DNA from: Agaricus subrufescens
Taxonomy: Eukaryota > Basidiomycota > Agaricomycetes > Agaricales > Agaricaceae
Reading direction: 5' to 3'
Assembly (NCBI GenBank): GCA_029945375.1
Contig: CM057063.1
Coordinates: 1,364,001-1,428,000, forward strand
DNA: 64,000 nucleotides
Position numbers and translations under genes: made by a program. The number at the start of each line of letters is the position of its first letter. Within the stretch, counting starts at the first letter, position 1. Positions 10,731 through 21,115 of the stretch are shown piece by piece. The notes below the pieces were generated by a model that did not search any database, was not told where the DNA came from, and saw only the letters and a list, made by a program, of their open reading frames with translations.

Positions 10731-13700
10731 ATGTCCAACCTCCTCGACTTTCCGTACAAGAAAACATACGAGCTCAGCCTCGAGGTGCCTGTCCGCGATT
10801 TCATCTCTGCCCATGGTGGAGGCCATCCAGATGAGTTCAAGCACGACATCAAACAATGGCACAGTCTACGGACCAATGCCGTCGCCCCCGTCGTTCACGT
10901 AGATCAGATCAATGTCGTATCGCTGTGGGTCCCAACCCTGCAAGGCGCATCCTGTCCGTTATGATGATTCCGTCTCGTCTCCACACAGTTATCACGCCCA
11001 GCTAGTGTCTGTTCTCTCTAAATTTCCCTCTGATGTGCGCCTTTTCTTCGGTTAGTTTTGTGATCCCTGAATGCTATTCAAACACTGGCGCATAGATCCA
11101 GCTCGAGATCTCTTACGCCCCCGCCTTTAATCCTCATAAGCTTCCGATCACTCTGAACGACCTTACCTTTGAACGCGCCGCCATCCTGTTCAATCTCGCT
11201 TCTCTGTTCTCTCAATTAGGCGCTTCAACAGATCGTTCTAACACCGATGGTATCAAGCGCGCCGTCGGACATTATCAGGTCCATTGTAATCGTGTCTCTA
11301 GTTCCCGCAAATATCTGATAACCGTTTATGAAGCACGCGGCGGGGACACTTTCCTACTTAAATACTGTATTACCGAGGCTCTCTACTGAAATAGACGAAG
11401 ACGAGCGGCCTCTGGATCTCACCTCTCCATTTATCCTTGGTCTCAAAAACCTCATGCTCGCTCAAGCTCAAGAATGTTCGTGGCAACTTGCTAAGATTAG
11501 TACGTAACTTAATTCAATTAAAGTACACTGCATCGAATACCCAATTTTAGATCATTATAAAAATTCGCTTGTCGCCAAGATTGCCACAAGAGTAAGTGCG
11601 AGACAAAAATTTTTTTGTGCATCTGATGCCGGGACTCATGAATTAATGACATTTGAAAGGTTGCTTCGCTGTATCAATTATCTCTACGGGAGTTTCGTAA
11701 TGCAAGTCCGTCTGTGAAACACATATTGCCTTCTGTGTGTGGTATCTATTGGTCATCTAATATGTCTACAACTTATTTTTGTAGGATTGGCTTCCACATA
11801 TCGAGGCCAAATACCATCATTTTTCTGCAGTCGCTGAGTTTAGAAAAAGCCTTGATGACACAGAAAATAGTAGGTTCGGGAGGGTCTAGTTCTCCCTCTG
11901 TTTCTGCTGAACATGATTCCCCAGATACGGGTACGAGATATCCCGATTGAGTAAGGCCCAAGAACAAGCCAAGAGAGCACACGACATTGGTCGTCGTGGC
12001 AAAGTAGTGCCATCGGTCTTGGAAGATATCAAGGTACGGACATTAGGGTAACGAATCTGATGGATAGCCTTTGACAATCGTGTCAAGTCGCTTATGGACA
12101 CAGTACAAAAGAACCTGGCTCGCGCGCAACGTGACAATGATCTAATATATCACCACGACATACCTGCCACGGCCACTCTTCCTCTGCTGCAAGAAATTAG
12201 CTTGACTGATACAACTATTCCACCTGCATTACGCGACCCAAGCGCTGTTCTGAACCGCATGCAACCGTTGTTCGAGGGATTGATTAGTTGGGGTGCTCGG
12301 GAGGCAATCAGTATGTAAACATCGACCTCGCCGCTCGTAGTCTCAAACAATTTGCAGGCATTTACAATGATCGCAAACGAACGCTTGTTCGAGAGCGGGT
12401 CGTGGAAGCAGCTCAAGAGCATCAGTTCCAGGCCGACGAGTACGTATTTGGTCCAGTAAATATGACCCGACTGCTGGAGTAACGCATCCCCTCCCTCAGA
12501 CAGCTCAGGAGCATGAACCTCCCGGCCGCACTCGAGGCGCTTGAGCGCCCCATTGGACTTCCGCCAAGCCTTTTGCACAAGGCAGAGGAAGTACGCCTAG
12601 AAAATGGACTATCACGGGTTGCGGCATCCATTGAGGACGTACAGCGGCTCGCCCAGAGCAATCAGGCTATCTTAGACGGGGTGAGATTACATGTCATCTC
12701 TTGTTTGCCTATCTAAACTCTACATGACTTGGTACTCCAACTCTAATGACAGGCGATGGACATTCTCGACAGTGAGGCGTCTGAAGATGAGGCGGCTCGG
12801 AATGAGATCTCGTTGGATAGATTGCCATCACATGAAGCCAATGTAGAACTGATTGAAAAGGAAAGGAGATATCGCAAGATCCTTGCCGACGCCGCTGAAG
12901 GTGATGAAACCATTCGTCGTAAGTGGGATGAATGGGAAGAAAGTATAGCCCAACTGATGTGGGATGAGGTTAGTCCGTTTCTCCGTTTGATGTACGATGT
13001 ACATCTTTTTGATCAAATATTGTATAGGCCGATCTCGAATCATCAGTGCCGTCCTCTACCGTCGGATCGGTTTCCAATTCTCAATCACTCCAAACCAAAC
13101 AACATGCACGCGCACTGCGTGCCAAATTGGAACAACTAGATGCCCTTCATCATGATAGAAATCAGTTAAATCACCAGGCCCAGAACTTGGAAGCTGCCGA
13201 TGATATACAACCTCGGGTGGTAAAAGTTGCGTCAGGTTTTGAAAGGCTCATTGAAATTCGAGCGGATATGTTCGAGGATATCCTAGATGAAGAACTCTCC
13301 AAATACGACAGATTTCTCACCGCTATGGGAGACCTACAACAAAGAGAAGAAACCCTACTTGCGGATATTAAGGTATACCGGGCTTCTCATTTTAACCGAC
13401 TTTTTGACTAAAATATAGAGTTAGATTATTAATCAGCAGTTCCTTCAATCTAGGAAAGACGATCCCTCAGTCAAGGACCGGGAACACGCACTTCAATCAC
13501 TTGATCTTGCATATTTTAAGTATCGCGAGATAACTCGCAATTTAGACGAGGGATTCAAGGTCTGTGATTATGTCCCATTCATTTTTTTCGAAGCCGTTGA
13601 TTCCATATTCGTCCTTAGTTTTACAACGACCTTGCTAGCATTTTGACCCAATTCAGAGAGGTTTGCAAAACATGGTGCCATCAACGTCGACAGGAGCTAC

Positions 13701-13978
13701 GGTAAGTCGTTGCATGCTACGTGAATCAAACTTCCGGTTAATCTAATGGCCGACGTAGCGAAATGCAACAGCAGAAAGCGTTCGAAAATATGTCGCTTCG
13801 TGATGACAGCAAAGTCCCACAAGAATCACCGTCGGCATCCGATGCACGAGGCGCCACACCAGGAGCACAGCTTTCGAACAGTAGATTTGCTCATCTTTTG
13901 TCACAAGCTCCTCCTGCTTTGGGATCGCGGGAGTGGGAGTTTGAAGACATGGTTCTACCACCTGGACCAGGGAAATAA
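10731..13978 (+). CDS. palA: Bro1-domain pH-signalling protein, PalA/Rim20-like
   Basis: This is predicted to be the Bro1/ALIX-type scaffold of the fungal alkaline-pH (Rim/Pal) pathway, recruited to ESCRT-III on endosomes. The start at 10731 gives MSNLLDFPYKKTYELSLEVP. Splicing many short introns gives a continuous Bro1 domain: YHAQLVSVLSKFPSD, then LPITLNDLTFERAAILFNLA, SLFSQLGAS, RPLDLTSPFILGLKNLMLAQ, AQECSWQLAKINHYKNSLVA and AKYHHFSAVAEFRKSLDD. The second half (about 12.1-13.6 kb) is coiled coil matching the V domain that binds YPxL motifs. It contains PLLQEISLTDTTIPPALRDP and later VVKVASGFERLIEIRADMFE. The short tail is Ser/Pro-rich and ends PGPGK at TAA 13976-13978. Length (about 800 residues) and N-terminus fit PalA/Rim20 better than Bro1/Vps31. 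The other Bro1 paralogue remains a possibility. Confidence 0.85.
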
Positions 13979-14154
13979 ACGATATTTTATCCCATAGTAG
14001 TAGTTACTTTTAGTTCTACTAGTGCAGGGAATGAATCTATTTTGTATGTGATGTTTCAATTTGTCCATATATAATCGTGCTAGTTCCCACTTGCAATTCT
14101 TTAAGCTTTTACCTCTTGGTAATACCTCGTGCTCACCTTTTACTTCGTTTCTAT

Positions 14155-15240
14155 ATGTCTTCTGATTCTGAGGACTCTGATGGTTACGGGTCTGGAGAAC
14201 GCGGCTTCAAGCTGAAACACAAGGATAAGAAGGATAAGGATAAGAAAGACAAGAAGGATAAAGACAAGAAGGAGAAGAAGGATAAGGATAAGGATAAGGA
14301 TAAGAAGGACAAGGATAAGAAGGATAAAAAGGACAAGGACAAGGACAAGGACAAGGACAAGGATAAGAAGGACAAGAAAGACAAGCACGACGAGCACTCA
14401 GAGTCGTACAGTGGTTTTGGGGGCGGCTCGCACTTGGCGATGGGCGGGGGCGCTGCTGCTGAGTTCCTGTCGCCATCTGGCCACGGTGACCACCGCAGCG
14501 AGGCGGGAGAGTACCCAGGCGCTCCACCTCCTTATCCTCCACCCCCTCACGATCAATCACACGGATTCATGCCGCCTCCTGCTGATTTCAAGTCTCCCCA
14601 GTTCCCAAGTGGTCCGCCGCCAGTCCCGCCGCATCCTATGATGTCCTCCCAAGCCCCGCCTTCTGGGTATCGCGTACCCCTTCGCACGGACTCCGCTTTC
14701 CCCCGCACCGAACAGTGTGGTCCTCCGATCGCCTATGACGCTGATGGTGTCTCTCCCGTGTACATAGGATCCGCTTTATTCGAATCTTCAGTCCAACCCT
14801 GCAAGATCGGACCACACCTTCAACCTACGCCTGTAGCCCTTGCTTATGGTGGTCGTGAAGTCAATCATGATGGTCGATATGATCTCCTTCCTTTTGTTCC
14901 GGACCAAATGGAGTGGGTTCCTGCGCAGTATGGACAAATCCCACCTGGCCGTCGACCGGTTGAAGGAGGATATGAGGAACATGGTGGCAAGCTATATCAT
15001 GCGATCGTTAATGTGAATGGGGTCCGAGTCCCTGGAAAGACTGGAGAGCATTTGTGAGTTATTTACCCGTTTGTCATTCGAAACCTTTTTTGATCTCTCT
15101 CATTTCGCTAGGGGTGCTGCGAACGTCCCGTTTGGTGGGCAGGAGCTGACTTATCAGCAATACGAGGTTTTGTAAGTCTAAGCGATGTCATTATCACGTC
15201 CTGTATCTCAATTACGATCTTTAGATGCTGGCGATACTAA
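14155..15240 (+). CDS. DM9/DUF3421 protein with Lys-Asp repeat tract (copy A)
   Basis: Exons 14155-15053, 15112-15171 and 15225-15240. The ATG at 14155 gives MSSDSEDSDGYGSGERG; an in-frame ATG at 14077 is less likely because it adds an odd leader. After an acidic start comes a run of about 60 residues made of KDK, KKD and KEK units (14215-14393). Then follow a Gly-rich patch and a Pro-rich linker (PGAPPPYPPPPHDQSHGFMP). The C-terminal 130 residues carry two DM9-type units: PVYIGSALFESSVQPCKIGP and EGGYEEHGGKLYHAIVNVNG, followed by RVPGKTGEHLGAANVPFGG. DM9 domains in other eukaryotes bind sugars or respond to damage. No signal peptide or aerolysin-type module is visible, so an intracellular role is likely. 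The specific function is unknown. Confidence 0.85.
14215..14393 (+). repeat. Lys/Asp-coding hexamer-like repeat
   Basis: Imperfect tandem units of AAGGATAAG, AAGGACAAG and AAAGACAAG encode an almost pure Lys/Asp tract in DM9 copy A. The mix of GAT/GAC and AAG/AAA codons shows an older repeat kept in frame. The tract is absent from DM9 copy B. Confidence 0.85.
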
Positions 15241-15296
15241 AAGGGAGACGAATGTCGTTATGAATGTATGAATTGAATGTATGGTAATATTGTTGG

Positions 15297-15980
15297 CATG
15301 ATCTGTACGTATATTCTCCTCGTGAGGCCATACAAGCCAGGTGGTCAGGATCGTTTTGCCTACACGACTGAAACGCTCATGCTAAAGCATTGGTTCTGGA
15401 CCGGTAAAGATTAACTTACAGTGTACAGACCAAGCAGTTCCACATACTTGAGAAAGATGGACCCTCGGTATTTGACTCGAGTGCCGAGGGGCTGCACCAA
15501 GCGTACAATCAACCCTTTTTGGTGTAGTGGGCAGACCCAAGCCCTCAGACCTCCCAAGGTCGACTCTCGTTCTCGCTTTCTAGGGCTCAAAAGCTGCTAT
15601 GACTTGGAATGAGATTCATAGTCTTTCATCAGACATGGCCAGACACTTACATGTGTTCTTTACTAAGAATGGGCTAGGCCTCTCTCTGTTTCCCTTTCAT
15701 TCGCTCTGTCGCGGAGATAGTTTTGAAATGGAGTTACGACTATTTCCAGAGCTTAGAGTCAAATCAATCACATCGTTGTGCTATAATTGACTCTTTGAGC
15801 CCCACGCATTTCTCCCCCCTCAGCTTGAACTTCCTCTCAAAATCTTTCCATAATAACGTTGTATTCCATGCACTTTCATCCTGTCCCTTCTTGAACGAAG
15901 GGTTGCCTGTCGTCGTTCCGCATCAGTCTCCTCGACAAACTCAACTTTACTTTCAGATCCTGAATCTTCCCGTGTCTGCG
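15297..15980 (-). pseudogene. Truncated, decayed copy of the WSS1-like 3' end
   Basis: This segment matches the 3' third of the intact WSS1-like gene at 16951-17700, in the same orientation and next to a DM9 gene. On the minus strand it preserves the GSES-VEFVEETDAERRQ block near 15915-15965, a decayed middle and the last zinc-finger exon (QNDPDHLACMA). Defects are clear. Frames are broken after the ETDAERRQ block. A nine-base in-frame deletion removes the last zinc-binding Cys. The stop codon position reads TGC instead of TGA. The catalytic WLM domain and the promoter are absent. The 5' edge (about 15980) abuts a Pro-rich DM9 fragment, marking a duplication junction. Confidence 0.8.
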
Positions 15981-15981
15981 C

Positions 15982-16085
15982 TCCACCTCCTATCTTCCAC
16001 CTCCTCATAACCTGTCACGCTGCGTCCTATTGATTATAAATCTCCCCAGTTCCCAAGTAATCCGCCACTATTCCCGCCAAAACCT
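15982..16085 (+). pseudogene. Relic of a DM9 gene proline-rich linker at the duplication junction
   Basis: The bases resemble the linker of DM9 copies A and B: GCTCCACCTCC..., then GATTATAAATCTCCCCAGTT, then a stretch reading SPQFPSNPPLFPPKP. The run is shifted out of frame in its first part. It leads straight into the ATG of DM9 copy B at 16086, which itself corresponds to an internal Met (PMMSSQAP) of copy A. Confidence 0.6.
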
Positions 16086-16895
16086 ATGACATCCTCTAAA
16101 GCGCCAGCTTCAGCTGCCTCTGAGTTCCCGTCATCATCTGGCCACGGTGACCACGGCAGCGAGGCGGAGGCATACTCAGGCGCCCCGCCTCCTTATCCTC
16201 CACCTCCTCATAAACAGTCACACGGATTCATTCCACCTCCTGTTGATTATAAATCTCCCCAGTTGCCAGGTAGTCCGGAACCATTACCACCACACCCTAC
16301 GATGTCCTCGAAAGTGCCACTTTCGGGATATCGCATACCCCTTAGCAAGAACTGCGCCTTCCCCTCCAAACAGTGTGGTCCTCCGATCGCCTTTGATGTT
16401 GATGGCTCCCCTGTGTACATAGGATCCGCCTTTTTCGAAGCTTCAGTCCACCCCTGCAAGATCGGAACACACCTTCGGCCTACACCTGTAGTAGTTCCTT
16501 ATGATGACCGCGAAGTTGCCCATGAAGGTCTATACGATCTCCTTCCTTTCTTTCCGGAACAAATGGAGTGGGTTCCTGCTCAGTATGGACAAATCCCAGT
16601 TGGCCGTCGACCTATTGTGGGAGGATATGAGGAAAATGGCGATATCTTGTATCATGCGATCGCTGACATGAATGGTATCCGGGTTCCTGGAAAGACTGGA
16701 GAGCATCTGTGAGTTATCTACCCTTTTATCTGTTGAAACCTGTATTGATCTCTTTCATGTCGTTAGGGGTGCCGCGAACGTCTCATTTGATGGGCGGGAG
16801 CATCGTCATCAATACTATGAGATCTTGTGAGTCTAAGCGATGTCATTATTACGTCCTGCATCTTGATTGTGTTCTTTAGATGCTGGCGATGTTAA
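16086..16895 (+). CDS. DM9/DUF3421 protein (copy B)
   Basis: Exons 16086-16708, 16767-16826 and 16880-16895, with intron positions identical to copy A. The protein is about 232 residues: MTSSKAPASAASEFPSSSGH, a Pro-rich linker (GAPPPYPPPPHKQSHGFIPP), then the DM9 units SPVYIGSAFFEASVHPCKIG and VGGYEENGDILYHAIADMNG, then IRVPGKTGEHLGAANVSF. It lacks the acidic N-terminus and the Lys/Asp tract of copy A. Its start lies in a relic of the linker, so this is a duplicate that acquired a new start. The DM9 core is intact and its splice sites are kept, so it may still be functional. No promoter element stands out. Confidence 0.75.
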
Positions 16896-16950
16896 AGGGG
16901 AGACGAACGTTGTTGTGAGTGTATAGATTGAATGTACGGTAATACTGTTG

Positions 16951-18946
16951 TCATGATCTGTACGTATCTTCTCCTCGTGGCGTAGTACAAGCCATACAAG
17001 CCAGGTGTTCAGGGTCGTTTTGCCTATTTGATCAAAACGGTCATGAAAGCTTTAATTTTGGACCAGTAAAGATTGACTTACAGTGTACAGACCAAGCAGT
17101 TCCACATACTTGAAACAGATAGACCCTCGGTACTTGACTCGAGTGCCGTCTCGCCATTCCGTGCTTTAGGTGCTGTACCAAGCGTACGATCGGCCCCTTT
17201 TGGCGTAGCCAGCAAACCTAAGCTCTCTTTCTTCCGGTACTCTATCTCATCTTTGACTAGGCCTCCTAAGGTCGGCTTTTTTTCTCGTTTTCTAGAGCTT
17301 GAAGCTGCTATGGTTCGGAATGAGACCTATAACTTTTCGTTAGACATGTTTAGACACTTACATGTGTTCTGTAAGAATGGGCTAGGCCTCTCTTTCTGCT
17401 TCCCCTTCATTCGCTCTGTCGCGGAGATAGGTTTTGACATAGAGTTACGATTATCTTCACAACTTGTAGTCAAATCAATCACGTCGTCGTTCTGCGATTT
17501 ATTCTTTGAACTTCCCGCGAGTGTCCCCGATTGAGACGGCTTAAGGTTGAATTTCTTCTCGAAATCTTTCCATAATGACGCTTTATCTCGTACACTTTCA
17601 TCGTGTCCACTTTTTGAACGAAGAAGTGCTTGTCGTCGTTCCGCATCAGTCTCCTCAACAAACTCGACTTCACTTTCAGACCCTGAGTTTGCGTCCTGTG
17701 TCTCAGCATTATTTGAAGAAGTACCTACACAAACATATGAGATAGCTTAAGAAGAATTCGTGAAAACTATACCTGTCTCTTTGGTTAGCGCATTTAGTCG
17801 TTTCTCAGCAGCCAAAACACGCTCTTCTCGCGCTCGTTGTCTAGGTAATAAAGGTTAGTTTGCCATATCTTGCAGCCAACTTTGATTCAATGTTCACCTA
17901 GCAGCTCTCTTGCCTTTCGAACTTTGAGCCGAGTCACCGCCGACCAACGATTGACCGTCTCCAACAAACGCATATTTTGAAGTCACCCGACTGCCAGCCT
18001 TGCGCCGTTTGGCTGTCTGTCTACCGGAACGCGAGGATGGGCCAGCCTCTTCGTGCCTACGTCGTCGGGTTGCAGTGGGCCTCGCGCCGGCTTGTGAACC
18101 TCCACACTACCAAAAAAACGGTTGTGAATATCAGATATTTTATGAGAGATGTGATGCAGCTTACTATATATTCTGGTAAATCGCCAAACTCTATACCCTC
18201 TCCTGGTACGCGTCTAGAGTCAATAAGACGATTCCCCGAAGACCAGTAACCTGTGCATGAGAAGAAAACGAGAATGAGAGACGTGTTATACTGCTCAAGT
18301 GGCGACGAGTGCGGACCATCTCCATAGTATCCTTTACTTTGAAGTTCACAAACATCATCCCGTAATCGGTCCCATAACGCCTGAAATCCAGGACCATGAT
18401 TATCGTGCTGATACGAATCATCAACGAAAAGGCACCAAAAGACGATGCAGAGACATACTTCAATATGAGCAAGCTACATATTTCGGTGCCTGAGAGGTCC
18501 AGCAAAGTCACTGAAAAGGGTAAGGGCAGGGCGAACCTCATGACATAGAGTACCCATTAACCAAGCAGTCGACCAAAACGAGCCATCTTTTTGACGCAGA
18601 ACGAGTTCTAGCTCGACGTTTCAATACTAGAGTGCTCAAACACAATAGACGCGACTGTACCTATCGCCTCACCAGCCCCCCAACAACGTCCCGCAAAAAC
18701 CGAGTTATACTGGTACTATTGCTTTCTTAATTTCTCATATGATGAGATTCAACCAGATATACGTACTTCTACTAGATGATTGACCATGAAACCATGAGCC
18801 TTCATTATCGGACGGACTTGCGCGGCCAATGCTCGCAGTAGTTGTCTTGCCTCCTCCTGGTCCTCTGGTCCTCGCCTAGAGAGGGCGGATATGAAGTTGA
18901 TGTGAGGATTTGGGTTAGACTCGCGTTCGTTAAGGCGAAAGACCAT
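16951..18946 (-). CDS. WSS1: WLM-domain metalloprotease, WSS1/SPRTN-like
   Basis: This is a predicted zinc protease of the Wss1 type, which degrades DNA-protein crosslinks and SUMO-modified proteins at chromatin. The ATG at 18946 (MVFRLNERESNPNPHINF) starts the WLM domain, which continues with RQLLRALAAQVRPIMKAHGF, YNSVFAGRCWGAGE and FWSTAWLMGTLCHE. Splicing restores the active site HELAHIEHDNH (H-E-x-x-H-x5-H), spread over three exons and including a 15-base exon at 18460-18474. Then come GPGFQALWDRLRDDV and ELQSKGYYGDG. The basic tail holds a SUMO-interaction motif (DDVIDLTT). The last two exons form a RanBP2-type zinc finger (WNCLVCTLQND...CMAC), ending RGEDTYRS at TGA 16951-16953. Length is about 490 residues in 11 exons. 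The tail lies tail to tail with DM9 copy B and is duplicated at 15.3-16.0 kb. Confidence 0.88.
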
Positions 18947-19328
18947 GACTACAGAAAACAAGTCGCGGGTTTAATGACTCTTACGTCATTCAAGACGACC
19001 GTGTCAAATTCTGCGAGATTCTCATCATGTCATTCATAAATAGGAACCGGGACAGAATGCTCAATAACACTACAGAGAAACGATAATTTGATTCTTACAA
19101 AGCAGAAAAAGCAACCTAAAAAAGGGTGGGGAGAGGCACAGCGAACCTAGAAAAACAACTAACCCGGAAGTACACAGGCAGCAAGTTGATAGGAATAAGA
19201 CGCGATGGTAGAGTAAATAAGGGAACAAGACAACTCATATGGTGCTTGTAGATAACAAGTGAATCAAAAAGGCCACTCCTCAGGGAGAAACCAATGGGCT
19301 AAACGAAATAAGCGAGAAACAGCTATTG
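18947..19328. other. WSS1 promoter region and Bqt4-like 5'/3' spacer
   Basis: This spacer lies upstream of WSS1 and downstream of the Bqt4-like gene, both on the minus strand. A minus-strand frame just upstream of the WSS1 ATG could add a short leader exon (ending near 18980, donor gtaaga, acceptor ctgtag), but it contains a stop, so I kept the simple start. I see nothing else. Confidence 0.4.
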
Positions 19329-20813
19329 TCAAAGGAAATTAGGTAAAAACGACCTGCGTATCAATCATCAGCGAATTGTCCTCCTTAACACAAAACAAAA
19401 AAAAAAACTTACACGGCACCCATACCCATTGCGAAAGCTGCAACACCCCAGAAAAGGGATCGAGTCCGAGGTTCCATCTGGAATCTAACGCGACGATTCG
19501 ATGCGATCTCTCGCTGGACAGTCTCCGGCTCTTTGAATTCAAACGTGTACTCGGGTTCGTTCTCATCTCTCAGTCTCTTCTTCGATGATGAAGCTACCAT
19601 ATTCGAGGCGCTCTCCTCCGTCGATTTTTCTGTTTCTTCCGTTTTCTCAGCATCGGCGTTCTCTGCTTTTTCCTTCTGTGCAGCGGCGCGCTGGGCCTTC
19701 AGATCTTCGATCAGCTTCTTCTGCTCGTGCAGGTCCTGTTCATGAAGTTCATTAATAGCCACTGCTTCCACTTTATCTCCCTCCTCGTCAACTGCCACAC
19801 TTTTGTCGGATGGCGGGGTGGGATGCTCAGCCCGCTTTTTGGGAGTGCGCGCGGGTGTGACAGTGTTCACTGGTTGAGATACGGCCTTGGGAGCGGGGCT
19901 CCTACGGACTGTTCGCCGCAGTGGGGTTTTCACAGGAGAGAAAGCCTCAGCAGTGGCAGGCGAGCCCTCTCTCCGGCGTTTGGGAGGGTTAGGTTGGAAT
20001 CCGGTTGGTGAAGGGGTAGGTAGAGAATTGGTAGCTGCGCGAGGGGAGTTTCGGTGAATAGGGGCATTTGAAAGAGGTGTTGCGCTACCCGGACTAGCAA
20101 GAATCGAAACCGTAGATGGTTGTTGAGAGACTCCATTCGCAGCCGGAGAAGCCGGATTCCCTGCAGCTGCAGCTGCAGATTTTGCAGACCTCTTATAATT
20201 GGCGTTTGGATCAGGTCGAGCCTCTGCGATGATCTGGACGAGCTTTTCGAGCGCATACTCCTCGCCTAAATCGACTGCAAGTCTGGGGTCTACCCAAGTT
20301 CCAGCCAGACGCGTGATATGACTATCTCTAGAAGAACCATTGTTGCCAGAGAGATCAAAATTATCCTTCACCCATTGCAACTCAGTTCGTTCCTCGGCAT
20401 CGCTGGCGCCAGGGAAGGCGGCGCGGAACATGGTGGTGAGACTGATGGCTCCAGTATCAAATCGGCGAAGAATGAATGCATGACCGTTTTCCTGGACAAG
20501 AGAAATATTAGGATGGGAAGCGGGTGAATGAAAGCAGCTGAATGTACCGTTGGAGTTTCCACTTTGAGGCGACCAACCTATTGATGGAAACAGCTATATG
20601 ATGGCACTCGATACGAAAGAGATATGTGCGCACCAAAATCTCCTTGCCCTGGCAGTTCAGCATCTGGTATTTGACTTGCGGGGGTGTGTCTGACTCTACT
20701 GGGAGACGGAGAGTTGGGGATTAAATTATGGTGGTAGAGGGTAGGATGTGGTATGTACCGGTGTCCATGAGGATGGGGTTTGCATGCTCGAAAGGGAGCT
20801 CGGGTCTGGTCAT
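19329..20813 (-). CDS. bqt4: KilA-N/APSES-like nuclear membrane protein, Bqt4-like
   Basis: This is predicted to be an inner nuclear membrane protein related to S. pombe Bqt4, which anchors telomeres to the envelope. The start at 20813 gives MTRPELPFEHANPILMDT. Two short introns follow, and then a KilA-N fold: PQVKYQMLNCQGKEIL, GRLKVETPTENGHAFILRRF, SLTTMFRAAFPGASDAEE and RLAGTWVDPRLAVDLGEEYA. The middle is a long Pro/Ser/Lys-rich linker with bipartite basic patches (PPKRRREG, TPKKRAE), then a Glu/Lys coil (QKKLIEDLKAQRAAAQKEKA). The C-terminus is a single membrane span. The open frame stops at 19409 after MGMGAV, but a donor (gtaagt) overlaps that stop. A last exon at 19329-19353 gives ...GAVSFLPNFL and completes the span. 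I therefore favour the longer form. No cytosolic signal or enzyme motif is seen. Confidence 0.8.
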
Positions 20814-21115
20814 CGTGATGGACGGCGGGGAGGGCGTGACTGGAGGTTGATGAGGGTGAGAAAGCTTGTTGGGCGTTGTTGTCCCCTCGTCGTTCCCACG
20901 CCCCTGCTCAACAAACACGTTCCTGAGTCCCGTAGCCGTACAACCACCCGCGCTGCCGTGCCAGGAGACCCGCGTGGGCCGTCGCACTGACTGCCAGCGC
21001 GCACAGTCGGTGTCTCGGGAACAAGGGCAGGGGCACCCCACGGGGCCCAGTCTATATTTAACATTTAACAGCAATCCGCCCACCGGGTCTAATATACATT
21101 CCACCACTGTCCATC
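20814..21115. promoter_or_regulatory. Divergent promoter region (Bqt4-like / F-box 1)
   Basis: About 300 GC-rich bases separate divergent starts at 20813 (-) and 21116 (+). The + side has TATATTTAACAT near 21052-21063 as a candidate TATA-like element. No gene is seen. Confidence 0.45.

Noticed and set aside
14140..14397. Minus-strand Leu/Val/Ile-rich frame that looks like a membrane protein
   Set aside because: It is the antisense of the Lys/Asp hexamer repeat in DM9 copy A. The hydrophobic look is an artefact of the repeat.
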